A DNA stretch of 64,000 nt, from the NCBI GenBank assembly GCA_003058495.1, contig QBVC01000032.1, positions 1-64,000 of the forward strand, read 5' to 3'. This stretch comes from a gamma proteobacterium symbiont of Ctena orbiculata (GTDB taxonomy: Bacteria; Pseudomonadota; Gammaproteobacteria; Chromatiales; Chromatiaceae). Each line of letters starts with the position of its first letter. Position 1 is the first letter of the stretch. A model generated the notes under the pieces. It searched no databases. It worked only from the letters and a program-made list of their open reading frames with translations, and was not told where the DNA came from. Both the position numbers and the translations under genes were made by a program. Below are positions 1 to 9,033 of this stretch, one piece after another.

Positions 1-3000
1 TGAAGCTGTCGCTGAGGTTTTCCGTACCGTCGTGGGTATAGCTGAAGGTACCGTCGCCATTGAGGGTCAGGGCGCCGTTAGTGGCATCCGTCACCAGGCT
101 TACCGCTACCGGGGTATCGACCAGGCCGGTGTCGTTGTTCAATACGGTGCTGAAACCGCCGTCCAGGGCGGTAGCTGTGCCACCCTCAGCCAGGGTGATA
201 TTGTCAGCATTAGCAACAGGGGTGGTGTCGCTGACCAAAGTAAAATTAATGGTCGCCGCAAGGGTGTTGGAGTCTGTATCGCCGTCGTTGACGGTGACGC
301 TGAACGCCGGTGCCGTCTCATCGCCATTGTCGACAAACTGCACCAGGCCACCCGTCAGGTCGGCGCTGGTAAAGGTGGTAATGGGCGTTCCGGGAGCACC
401 GCTCGACTGAAAGTAACCACCTGAGATACCACTCACTGTGTAGTTGAAGGCGGTATCGTCCGCATCGGTGATGGCAAAGTCGGCATCACCGAGAGTGAAG
501 GTCTGGCCTTCATCCAAGGTGAGTCCGGCACTCGTGATCAGCGGTGCATTGTTGCTGCCGTTGACGGTAATGGTGACCGTCGCGGTAGCGAAACCTCCGT
601 TGCCGTCACTGATCTGATAGCTGAAGCTGTCATCCACGCTGCCACCGGCGCCCAGTCCGTCAAACTGACCGTTGGTGTTGTAGGTATAGCTGCCATCGGA
701 TTGAAAGGTGACTTGCGCGCCCGAAGCCAGGGTCAGCGGAACACCTGGGGTGTAGGCTCCCCCTTCGACCTGGGTTACCTGCAGTCCATCTCCCTCCGGA
801 TCGCTGTCCACGCCGGATCCGGAGTCATCCGTGATGGCGTTGCCTGAGACAAAGCCGCTTTCAGAGACGAAGTTGGCATTATCCGACGCTGTGGGTGCGT
901 CATTCTGCGGATTGACGGTGATCGTCGAAGTCGCGATTGGACCCGTCAGGAGCGAGCTGTCCTGGGCAAAAATATTGATCGTGCGGTCACCCGCTGTCGG
1001 GTCCTGAGACGTGTTCTCATAGCTGACACCCCGCAACAGGGACTGCAGATCGGCTTCCGGCATTACCCCGCCGCCATCCCTTGTGACATTGAAGCCGGTG
1101 CCATCGAAATCGATTACAAAACCAGTGCTGCCCACAGTGCGGGTTTGGATTTCACCCGTACCATAGGTGAAGACATATCCCGCTATTGTGATCTGTTCGC
1201 TGGCGCCATCCGGGAAACCCACTAGATTGATGCTCAGGTTCTGATAGGTTGTATTATCGACATCGCTGATCGTCGCGTCCGTATCCACCACATTGACAGC
1301 CCCGGCGTCTTCCGTGAAGGTGACAGCGAAATCTGTGCCCGTACCATCCGAACCGTTCAAATCCACCACCGGCGCATCATTCACCGAACTCACGTTCAAG
1401 GTGAGATTCTGCGTCACGCCGGCACCGCCGTCGCCATCGGTTATGTCGATGGTGACACTACGCGTGCCGCCGGCAGGATTCTCCGCATTGCTGTTTTCAT
1501 AGGTGATATTGCGAAGCAGCGCGGTGACCGCGGCGGGCGTCGCGTTTGCATTGAAGGCCACGGTCAACGGATTTATACCTGTGCCTCCGGTCACGCTCCC
1601 GATCACCAAACCGCTGTAGCTCACATCACTGCCGTCAAAGCCGATCTCACCGCCAGCCGTGCCCTGGTTGAATATGGAGAACCTGTCCTCCGCGGCCTGT
1701 AGGCCGCTATCGACCTCGACAGTGAGCGAGCCGCCTGCAAAATCACCCGAGTCGGGATCGCTTACCGAAACATCACCACCCTGCTCGATCAGAACCACAC
1801 CGTCCCCTTCCGTATAGTTGCAGACGTCCCCGTCGAGACCTGTTACACCGGGCGCGTCATTGACGGGCGTATAGCCGACGGTGGCCACCAGGGTATTGGA
1901 ATCGCTGACGCCGTCATTCACGCTGACACTGAAACCGGGAGCGACCTCGTCACCATCATCCACAAACTGCACCACGCCTGCGGTCAGATTCGCACTGGTG
2001 AAGGTGGATATTGGCGTACCGGGATTGCCGCTCAGCTGGAAATAGCCATCTGTCACGCCACTCAGGGTGTAGGTAAAAGAGGTATCATCCGGATCGGTGA
2101 TGCTGAAGTCGGCAGCCGACAGGGTGACAGTCTGACCTTCAGACAAGCTGATCCCGGCGCTGTCAACAGTCGGCGGCAGATTTGCCAGCTCCGCAATGTC
2201 GGTGGAGGTTAAGGCACGGCTGTATATCCTCACCTCGTCGATAAGCCCATTGAAGGGATTCACAATACCGGCACCGAAGTCATCGATCGATCCAATCTGC
2301 ATGTCATCGATGAAATCGACGCTGCTGAAAAAAGCCGAGGTACTTGAGCTGCCGTTCAAATAGGTAATCGCCGCACCTGTCAGCTGCACGCCATCGACAT
2401 AAAGATTGTTGCCGCTGCCGTCGACGGTTACCGCCACATGATGCCAGGCACCGTCATTGATAGGCGTATCTGCTTCGACATTCAGCAGAATCCCCGGACC
2501 CATATTTTCCACGAAGAAAAACAGCTCGCCATTGTCCACTCCCAGGTCCGCTTCGTTCGGGCTTGATCTGTCATAAATGGAAAAGATGTGCTGAACGGCT
2601 GAACTCGTGGTATTGATCCAGGCTGAAATCGTACCCTGGGTCAATCCCGAGAAACTGGAGACATGTGTCGATAGATTGACATAGTCATTGATGCCGTCGA
2701 GAGACAGTTTACCCTCGCCGACGATATCCGTAGCGTCATTGGTATCGATCGCCGCGCCGTTGCTCAGGGTTCCGTGATAGCTGTTGCCGCTCGAATCCGC
2801 AGCATTCGCATCAAACGCCCAGTGGCCCATCAAACCCGTTGTGATATCCAGTGTGTGTTGGTAGTTTTCTTGAAATGAAGCGCTCGGCGCCAACACCGTC
2901 TCAATGCTGCCGCGGCTAAATTCCAACTCCCAATCGCCGTTCTCATGGGAGAATCCAGTTAAGTCCGTGGAAGCGGCGACATCGGCGCCGGTCAGGGCGG

Positions 3001-3577
3001 CGAATTGCTCGATGAAGTGTTCACCGGATCTAGTGGCGGCAATATCGCAGCCATAGATCAACCAGTCGCCATCGTTGTTGAGCGCCTCGCCCCAGGCCGC
3101 AATCCGCTCCGCCGACTGTTGCAGTGCCTGCAGGTCGAGGCTCGCATCACCCAGCCGCATCTCCCCCTCACCACCGTGACTGATCAGGTGAATCGCATCC
3201 AGACCCCGGTATTCCGCCAAAATTTCACTGAGCTGGTCTATGCCGTTGCCGCCGGCGTCGAGCAGCACCACCTCGAAACCGCGGCCGCCGCTATCGCGAC
3301 TGACCAAATCATCGAGCAGGGATTGATAATCGGGTGTCGCCGGATCGATAATCACCAGTTCCCTGGTCGGTGAATCGGATAGACCGGATTGGGCTTGAGT
3401 GCCGGTCTGCAGTGCCGCTTCGATGACCTGGAGATCGGCTTCGTCATCCGCTTGCTCCGTATCGTTCGGGATCGGATCGACCGCAACGCCCACCAGGTCG
3501 GCGGAGAGCAGTAGGCGGGGCTCCAGCTCTTCACAGACCAGGGTACCGGATCGACTGTTGCAACGCCTGCGTCTCAT
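1..3577 (-). CDS. Giant DUF4347 / LamG / cadherin-like repeat surface protein (3' end off window)
   Basis: The start ATG at 3577 overlaps the previous gene's stop as ATGA, and the frame stays open for 1192 codons to the left edge. The N-terminus is arginine-rich, then carries LEPRLLLSADL near residue 18, the motif that often opens large DUF4347 adhesins. Residues about 70-240 are DUF4347-like (HLISHGGEGEMRLG; DWLIYGCDIA). A LamG/concanavalin-like domain follows at about 246-460 (GLMGHWAFD to VRIYSRALT). The rest is a chain of cadherin/VCBS-like beta units; two are close copies, about 472-570 and 1014-1112, sharing DGYFQ/GGYFQ and VQFVD.GDE.AP.FSV. No classical signal peptide is seen. By family these are exported, calcium-dependent surface or adhesion proteins. 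The HlyD-type genes directly upstream suggest one-step export (inference). Domain calls come from reading the translation. Partial at the C-terminus. Confidence 0.9.
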   Translation of the reverse strand, partial: MRRRRCNSRSGTLVCEELEPRLLLSADLVGVAVDPIPNDTEQADDEADLQVIEAALQTGTQAQSGLSDSPTRELVIIDPATPDYQSLLDDLVSRDSGGRGFEVVLLDAGGNGIDQLSEILAEYRGLDAIHLISHGGEGEMRLGDASLDLQALQQSAERIAAWGEALNNDGDWLIYGCDIAATRSGEHFIEQFAALTGADVAASTDLTGFSHENGDWELEFSRGSIETVLAPSASFQENYQHTLDITTGLMGHWAFDANAADSSGNSYHGTLSNGAAIDTNDATDIVGEGKLSLDGINDYVNLSTHVSSFSGLTQGTISAWINTTSSAVQHIFSIYDRSSPNEADLGVDNGELFFFVENMGPGILLNVEADTPINDGAWHHVAVTVDGSGNNLYVDGVQLTGAAITYLNGSSSTSAFFSSVDFIDDMQIGSIDDFGAGIVNPFNGLIDEVRIYSRALTSTDIAELANLPPTVDSAGISLSEGQTVTLSAADFSITDPDDTSFTYTLSGVTDGYFQLSGNPGTPISTFTSANLTAGVVQFVDDGDEVAPGFSVSVNDGVSDSNTLVATVGYTPVNDAPGVTGLDGDVCNYTEGDGVVLIEQGGDVSVSDPDSGDFAGGSLTVEVDSGLQAAEDRFSIFNQGTAGGEIGFDGSDVSYSGLVIGSVTGGTGINPLTVAFNANATPAAVTALLRNITYENSNAENPAGGTRSVTIDITDGDGGAGVTQNLTLNVSSVNDAPVVDLNGSDGTGTDFAVTFTEDAGAVNVVDTDATISDVDNTTYQNLSINLVGFPDGASEQITIAGYVFTYGTGEIQTRTVGSTGFVIDFDGTGFNVTRDGGGVMPEADLQSLLRGVSYENTSQDPTAGDRTINIFAQDSSLLTGPIATSTITVNPQNDAPTASDNANFVSESGFVSGNAITDDSGSGVDSDPEGDGLQVTQVEGGAYTPGVPLTLASGAQVTFQSDGSYTYNTNGQFDGLGAGGSVDDSFSYQISDGNGGFATATVTITVNGSNNAPLITSAGLTLDEGQTFTLGDADFAITDADDTAFNYTVSGISGGYFQSSGAPGTPITTFTSADLTGGLVQFVDNGDETAPAFSVTVNDGDTDSNTLAATINFTLVSDTTPVANADNITLAEGGTATALDGGFSTVLNNDTGLVDTPVAVSLVTDATNGALTLNGDGTFSYTHDGTENLSDSF

Positions 3578-4770
3578 TGCACGACGATCCTGGTCTCTAT
3601 ACCCAACCCAGCAAGTTGCTTCCGGTAGTTGTCAGCCACCCTGCGGTTTCTGAAATAACCCAGGGAGATATGCCCTTTCAACGACCCCCTGGCGATCACA
3701 TAGGTATCCTCCACACCCTTCTGCTTGAAGGACTCCGCCTTATGCAGCGCCTTTTTCAGCGGTAGCAGCGAATCCTGGGATATGACCAAGTAGCGCGCTT
3801 TGTTGCCAGCCTTTCGCTCGCCGTCCTCGGCGGCCAGACTGCCGGCCTGCTTCGAATCCGCTGCAGCAGTCTCGGGTATATCCGCCGCCTCGGTAGACGG
3901 CCTGCTGCCGACAGCCGCATCAGGCCCACTCTCCACGTTGGTGTCGGGCTCCATCTCCACCACTTTATCGAGAAAACTGACCTGGCAACGCAGCCCGCTG
4001 GTCAGGCTGTAGTCGTCATTGGGTATCTCCAGGCGGATGCGGAAGGTGCCGCTGGCCGCATCGAGAATCGGATCGACGATCTTGACCACCGCCTGATGAC
4101 TTCCACCGACAGGCAGCTCGGGTGTGACCAGGGCCAATTGACCGGTCTTGACCTTGCCCAGCAGGGTGATCGGCGCCACGACCTCGACCCGCAGGGGATT
4201 GATCCGGGCGATTTTGATGATGGGGCGCTCCTCCACGGACTCGCCCGGGTTGAGATAGCGCTCGACCACGATACCCCCGATTGGACTGCGTATGGTATGG
4301 CGGTTGTAGAGGGCCTCGGCCTGTTTCAGATCGAGTTCCGCGAGGAACTTGTTCTCTTTTGCCTGGGCCAGCCTGTAGCGGGTCAAGCGGGTCTCTGTCT
4401 CGACCTTGTCGAAATCCTGAAACGAGGAGAGATTTTTTTCGTGCAGCTCCTTGACCCGGCTCAACTGCCGCCGTCCGTAGGCGAGACTGACCTCCTGCAG
4501 ACGCACATCGCTGTTGATCGACGCCCTGGCCCGGGCGTACTCCAAGGCGGCCTGTTCGACCTCGGATTCCAGTTTGGCGATGACCTGGTGCTTCTCTATG
4601 CGGTCCCCCACATCCACGGAGACGGCCTCGAGGATGCCGTCGATGCGGGAGCTCAGCTCCACCGACATGGAGGGTTCGATGACGCCGTCAAATTTTTCGG
4701 ATCCCTCCGCAATACAGATTGTCGATAAGAGGCAACTCAGGCCCCCAAGCAGTAACCGCCATTTACGCAT
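3574..4770 (-). CDS. HlyD/RND-type periplasmic adaptor with C-terminal SPOR-like domain
   Basis: A 398-residue protein with an N-terminal signal peptide or anchor (hydrophobic residues 5-21). It then shows a membrane-fusion-protein layout: a first half-lipoyl segment near 40-70 (SSRIDGILEAVSVDVGDRI), a helical hairpin at about 70-155, the second half-lipoyl (TIRSPIGGIVVERYLNPGES) and a beta-barrel. The last 75 residues after a linker (about 325-398) look like a SPOR domain (YLVISQDS, YVIARGS, LGYFRNRRVADNYRKQL, IETRIVVQ). SPOR domains are known for binding denuded peptidoglycan, so the adaptor may be tethered to the wall or septum (inference). The gene overlaps the giant adhesin gene downstream by four bases (ATGA), so the two are almost certainly co-translated. 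A 250-base gap separates it from the M50 gene upstream. No clear ribosome-binding site is seen before ATG 4770. Confidence 0.88.
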   Translation of the reverse strand: MRKWRLLLGGLSCLLSTICIAEGSEKFDGVIEPSMSVELSSRIDGILEAVSVDVGDRIEKHQVIAKLESEVEQAALEYARARASINSDVRLQEVSLAYGRRQLSRVKELHEKNLSSFQDFDKVETETRLTRYRLAQAKENKFLAELDLKQAEALYNRHTIRSPIGGIVVERYLNPGESVEERPIIKIARINPLRVEVVAPITLLGKVKTGQLALVTPELPVGGSHQAVVKIVDPILDAASGTFRIRLEIPNDDYSLTSGLRCQVSFLDKVVEMEPDTNVESGPDAAVGSRPSTEAADIPETAAADSKQAGSLAAEDGERKAGNKARYLVISQDSLLPLKKALHKAESFKQKGVEDTYVIARGSLKGHISLGYFRNRRVADNYRKQLAGLGIETRIVVQ

Positions 4771-4913
4771 GTCGTTTTTTATTCACCCTGTTACCCACAC
4801 TCGCTGCAAGGATGATAGAGACAGGGTAAATTTAATGATTCTTATTCCCATTCAATATCACTATCTTGCTAGATATGTTTCGGGTGAAGGCTCCATTTCT
4901 TGACCCGCAAAGC

Positions 4914-4936
4914 GTGACAATCCATGCAAATGTCAC
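4914..4936. promoter_or_regulatory. Perfect inverted repeat, candidate operator
   Basis: GTGACA at 4914-4919 and TGTCAC at 4931-4936 are perfect inverted copies separated by 11 bases. The site lies in the 250-base gap between the M50-HlyD gene and the HlyD-SPOR gene, about 145 bases upstream of the latter's start. The position suits an operator for an internal promoter driving the adaptor and adhesin pair. The regulator is unknown; the spacing does not match the CRP half-site spacing of six. Confidence 0.4.
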
Positions 4937-5020
4937 AATTTACGACCCCTATTCCCAAATTCACTTGATTTTTGCAGGGTTTATTCCCGATGACCCGGCG
5001 AATGCCGCAACGGGCGCCTA

Positions 5021-7141
5021 TCAAATGTTAAAACGCTTGATAAACATCTGCCGCAGGGAACGGTACCATTGCCAGCCAAGGGGTTCCGGCGGGTGCTGAA
5101 AACGGACTGTCACCCGCTCTCCCATTCGGCTGATCCGGCGATTCAACTGCAGGCGTATCTCAAACACGGCCTCCAGGGGCCGCGTGCCATCGGTGTCGTC
5201 AGGATGGAGGGTGAATTCACCGCCCCCCTGGCTGCCCAATGCGGGACTGGGCAGCCGTTGCCGGGACCCGGGTATGTCGCGCAGCAGGGTGACAGGTAGA
5301 TCGACCTCAGGCCTGTCGGCGTAGCGTGCCCCGATGTTTCGGGTGGCACCGCGCACCAGGCCGATCGCCTGCTGCGACACAGCCACCCGGATCTCCGGCT
5401 GTCGCTTATCCAGCACATGGCCGATCAGCTCGCCCTGGCTGACGAACCGCCCCGGCAGATCCCCCGGCTGCTGCACCAGGAAAGTCCCCTCGACAGGACT
5501 GAGGAGCAGAAGCCGCTCCGCCTGCTCCCGTTTATGTGCAAGCTCGGTCTCCAGCAGGCGAATCTCATCCAGCAGAATCTCCGCTTTGACCGTTTTGCGC
5601 TCGCTGACGAGCACCTCATGCTCCGCGCGCAAGGCATTCATCTGTCCCGCCAGCCGTTTCAACTCGGTCCGAAGCAACGGATCCTCCAGCGCCACCAGGG
5701 GCTGGTTACGCTTAACCTGGGTGTCGGGTGTGGCCAACAGTTCCACAACCTCCCCTTCCGTGCCCGCCCTCACCTCGGTACCGTCGGGCGGCAGGACAAC
5801 CCCGACCGCATAGGTGGCGTGGGGAGCGGGAATGATGAGTAGAATCGACAGCAGCGAAGCCAATATCCCAGCCGTGGCCAGCACTGCCCGCCTGCGCCGC
5901 CTGGCAAGCCGCGGACTGACGAGGAGAAACCTCAGCTGTCTGATCAGGGGCAGCACGACCATACCGGCCAGGGCCCAGAGCGCAATCGCCCAGCCCACCA
6001 GGGGATAGCGCTCGGCCACGAACAGCATGATCGTGATCAGAATGAACCAGCGATAACAGAACGCGGCAATACCGTAGCAGATAAACCAGCCCCGTTCCCA
6101 GTCGTTGTGGGCCGGTGATTCCGCATCCTCCAGGTCGTAGAGATAGCGCTGTAGCAGATATCCCAGATAGCGGTTGGCCCGTGGCGAGAGGTTGGGGATG
6201 TCGAGCAGATCGGCGAACACGTAGTAACCGTCAAACCTGAGCAGGGGATTTCCGTTGACCAGCAGCGTGGAGAGACCGCCGATCAGCATCATGTTGTAGG
6301 CTGCGGCATTGAGCCAGCCAGGCCCGGTGGCCAGCCAGAGCCAGAGCCCGAGGCTGGCAAGCAGCAGTTCCGTCATGATCCCCGCCGCACCAACCGCGAT
6401 CCTCGCCCGCCGCTCGCTGAAACCGCCGGCTGCGGAGGCGTCCACATAAGGCATCGGAATCAGCGCCAGCAACAGCACCCCAACCTGATGGACCTCGCCT
6501 CCCCAGTGCTTGGTGGCAAATCCGTGCGCCGCCTCGTGGAACAGCTTCATCAACAGGTATGCCGACCCCATCAACAGCAGGTTGTCCGCCGAGAGAAGCT
6601 GGCTGGTCAGATTGCGGGTGATCTCCTGCCAATGCAGCGCCGCCTGCAGCAGCCCGCTCGACACCAGCAACAGCCACAACCCGAGCCCGACCCGGCTGAA
6701 CAACGGCTGGACCGCCGGCAGCAGCCCGCTCAGCACCCTGTCCGGATCCCACAGCGGGATGCGCAGGGAGAGCGGATTGCGCAGCTGTTGCAGCCACTGC
6801 CGCGGCTGTTTGCGGCGCTCGAGAATTTTCAGCCCATCGCCGTCGGGGTCACGCATGAGCACCCCACCGCCCTGCAGCTGCATCAGCAGGCGTATGAAGT
6901 CGTCCCGTGCCGGTGGCTCAAGCAGCCGCTGTTGCCCCTGATGCCAGATCGCCTCGAGCGTCAGCCTGCCGTCGAAGCGGCTGATCAGCTGGTAGGCCCC
7001 GGGGGAGAGGCGAAACTGGCGCTCGCTGACAGGGTCCTGCAGGAGATACCAGGTCTCGCCCTGATAGGGCTGCCTGCGGATCACAATCTGCGGATTGAGA
7101 CGGGGACGCGCAGCGGCGATCTGCTGCCAAAGTGCGTCCAT
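5021..7141 (-). CDS. Membrane M50 metalloprotease fused to HlyD-like adaptor, with PqqD-like N-terminus
   Basis: I chose ATG 7141 (706 residues) because it abuts the stop of the upstream gene (TGATG) and gives MDALWQQIAAARPRL; a GTG 63 bases earlier is also in frame. Residues about 15-100 resemble a PqqD-like domain (YLLQDPVSERQFRLSP; GAYQLISRFDG). A multi-span membrane region holds the zinc motif HEAAH at residues 202-206 and NPLLRFDGYY around 298-307, the site-2 (M50) protease signature. After the last membrane span, near residue 450, comes a HlyD-like segment: half-lipoyl (GTEGEVVELLATPDTQVKRN), coiled coil, second half-lipoyl (LLSPVEGTFLV), beta region. Intact metal ligands argue for an active intramembrane protease. 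The fusion suggests cleavage or handling of an exported substrate, plausibly the DUF4347 protein encoded downstream (inference). It ends 250 bases before the HlyD-SPOR gene. Confidence 0.9.
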   Translation of the reverse strand: MDALWQQIAAARPRLNPQIVIRRQPYQGETWYLLQDPVSERQFRLSPGAYQLISRFDGRLTLEAIWHQGQQRLLEPPARDDFIRLLMQLQGGGVLMRDPDGDGLKILERRKQPRQWLQQLRNPLSLRIPLWDPDRVLSGLLPAVQPLFSRVGLGLWLLLVSSGLLQAALHWQEITRNLTSQLLSADNLLLMGSAYLLMKLFHEAAHGFATKHWGGEVHQVGVLLLALIPMPYVDASAAGGFSERRARIAVGAAGIMTELLLASLGLWLWLATGPGWLNAAAYNMMLIGGLSTLLVNGNPLLRFDGYYVFADLLDIPNLSPRANRYLGYLLQRYLYDLEDAESPAHNDWERGWFICYGIAAFCYRWFILITIMLFVAERYPLVGWAIALWALAGMVVLPLIRQLRFLLVSPRLARRRRRAVLATAGILASLLSILLIIPAPHATYAVGVVLPPDGTEVRAGTEGEVVELLATPDTQVKRNQPLVALEDPLLRTELKRLAGQMNALRAEHEVLVSERKTVKAEILLDEIRLLETELAHKREQAERLLLLSPVEGTFLVQQPGDLPGRFVSQGELIGHVLDKRQPEIRVAVSQQAIGLVRGATRNIGARYADRPEVDLPVTLLRDIPGSRQRLPSPALGSQGGGEFTLHPDDTDGTRPLEAVFEIRLQLNRRISRMGERVTVRFQHPPEPLGWQWYRSLRQMFIKRFNI

Positions 7142-8889
7142 CAGCCCCACCAGCGCCACAGTTGCAGGCGCAGCCAATCGATCACGCGATGAGTGGCAAG
7201 CCACAGCAGGCTACGCCGGCCCGCGTCGATTTTGGCCACTCCCTGCAGTCCCGGCCGCAAATACTCATCCCCATCCGCGAGTTCCGCTTCGAGGGTGAAC
7301 AGATAGCTCCCTTCAATCGCCGCTGTCAGAGGCAGAATACGTTTCACATTGAATCCGTGATCGAGATGGGGGTAGCCCGCCAGGCGCAATCGGCCCGACT
7401 GACCGACCTGCACATCGGCGATATCCCGCTCATCGACCTGCAGCATGACCCGATAGCTATCGAGCGGCGCGATCTTGAACAGCTCCTCTCCCCGTTTCAT
7501 GGGGGCGCCGAGGGACTGGCTGAGGTCCCCGCTTACGATAACGCCTGAAAGGGGCGCCTTGATACGGCTCCTTTCAAGTTTCATCTCCACCAGTTCGAGC
7601 TCGGCCCGCAACTGCTGCGCCTGTGCCTTAAGCACGGTCACCTTGCTGCGCTCATGGGTTGCCATCGCCTCGCGTTGCTCGCGTTCCAGCTTTGCCAGCT
7701 CGGAACGCCATTTGGCCTGCTCAAGGGTCAGATCCTTGTCGTCCAGCCGACAGAGCAATGCCCCCTCGGCAACGATGTCGCCCGCCTTGACCGCAACATC
7801 CTGCAGATAGCCGTCAAACGGGGAGGTGATGACCCGCTGTATGCGGCCCTCCAGATTGGCCCGCGCATCGATCCGGTAATCACTCTTGACCACGCCGGAG
7901 AGAACAAGCATTGCCCCCAGACCGATCAGCCCCAGCTTCAACCACAGCCCCTGCGGACCGAGCCAGTGTTGCAGCCTGTTTCCCAGGCGTTCTCCGAGCA
8001 GGCGGTGAAGGGGACGCTCGTTACGCTGCTGTTGATAGAGCAGCAGCCCGATCAAACCGGCTGCCTGGATAGATTCCGCTTGTTCGGCAGGGGTGAACGG
8101 CTGCTCTCGATGGCGTTCAAGCAGAAGCGCGCCGACCGGCAGCCCTGCTGCCTTCAGCGGAATCGTACACAGCGTCGACCGACCGACCATCCCGGCCAGG
8201 TCCTGCTGGCAGCGCAGCAGCAGATCGCGCTCTGCCGTCACGGCAGGATAGTGCAGCAGCGCCTGTTGATCGACGGCCTCGAACATCGCATCCTTGATGG
8301 CCCGCACCAGGCCGGTTTCCCGCTTGATCTCGATCCTGGGGTAGGTGGCCGAGATCTCGAGCCGGCGCGGGTCCCCCAGTGCCAGGGTTACCCGGTCGCA
8401 CTGAAACCTTGCGGCGAACAGCTCGACAGCCCTCGCCGGGTCCAGCGGACCCTCGGTCAACCCTGCCAGCCAGTGGGCGGCGGCCGCCTCACTTCCGCCG
8501 GCCTGTTTCAACAACAGCCGCAACCAGTGCAGACTCCACTGCAGGGCCTGCAATGCCGCCTTCTGTTTGGCGGCCGGGCGGCGACTGATGCTCAATGCGA
8601 CGGCGACATTCGGCTCTCCACCCAAGATCAGCGGCATCGCTATATGGTCGCAGCCCCCGGTTGCCTGTCCGGCAGCGGGGACGATCATCTGCCTGCGGGT
8701 CTCGCGCGCCTTGAGCGCGGCCTTCAGCAAGGCCTTTCCCGGTTCCACCTCTTCCGGCCAGCGTACGACACTGATCCGCCCGTGCGCCTCGGCGCCTTTC
8801 TCGATGACAATAGCCGACTGGATGCCGCTGATTAAACGGCACAGTTGCTTCAACCACTGCTGTATCACCACCCGTGAAGATGCAGGCAT
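7141..8889 (-). CDS. GAF-domain HlyD-type membrane fusion protein
   Basis: ATG 8889 (582 residues, MPASSRVVIQQWL) is preferred over an in-frame GTG at 8952, since similarity to a cytosolic regulatory region begins here; the ribosome site is weak either way. The first 320 residues are soluble and include a GAF-like region (about 140-300; PLKAAGLPVGALLLERH). A single membrane span follows near 330-350 (LGLIGLGAMLVLSGVV). Then come HlyD features: half-lipoyl (VITSPFDGYLQDVAVKAGD), helical hairpin, second half-lipoyl (RIKAPLSGVIVSGDLSQSLG) and beta-barrel. A cytosolic GAF sensor joined to a periplasmic adaptor implies ligand- or redox-gated export (inference). It overlaps the M50-HlyD gene by one base, so the two are translationally coupled. 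It is the first gene of the cassette; its promoter should lie in 8890-9033. Confidence 0.88.
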   Translation of the reverse strand: MPASSRVVIQQWLKQLCRLISGIQSAIVIEKGAEAHGRISVVRWPEEVEPGKALLKAALKARETRRQMIVPAAGQATGGCDHIAMPLILGGEPNVAVALSISRRPAAKQKAALQALQWSLHWLRLLLKQAGGSEAAAAHWLAGLTEGPLDPARAVELFAARFQCDRVTLALGDPRRLEISATYPRIEIKRETGLVRAIKDAMFEAVDQQALLHYPAVTAERDLLLRCQQDLAGMVGRSTLCTIPLKAAGLPVGALLLERHREQPFTPAEQAESIQAAGLIGLLLYQQQRNERPLHRLLGERLGNRLQHWLGPQGLWLKLGLIGLGAMLVLSGVVKSDYRIDARANLEGRIQRVITSPFDGYLQDVAVKAGDIVAEGALLCRLDDKDLTLEQAKWRSELAKLEREQREAMATHERSKVTVLKAQAQQLRAELELVEMKLERSRIKAPLSGVIVSGDLSQSLGAPMKRGEELFKIAPLDSYRVMLQVDERDIADVQVGQSGRLRLAGYPHLDHGFNVKRILPLTAAIEGSYLFTLEAELADGDEYLRPGLQGVAKIDAGRRSLLWLATHRVIDWLRLQLWRWWG

Positions 8890-9033
8890 GCTCCGAAAAA
8901 CTCCAATGATTCCAGGGGGGCCGTAAGTAAGCATCCAACAGGCCCTAATCACTATTTTCGGTAATCCGGAGGATATCTTTACGCAGAGGCCGCTCGCGCC
9001 CCGCCTGACCGCCGCTGCGGTTGATGGTTGCTG

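Noticed and set aside
32-424. Short plus-strand frames at the left edge
   Set aside because: They lie opposite the repeat-rich giant adhesin frame, which is continuous from 3577 to the edge.
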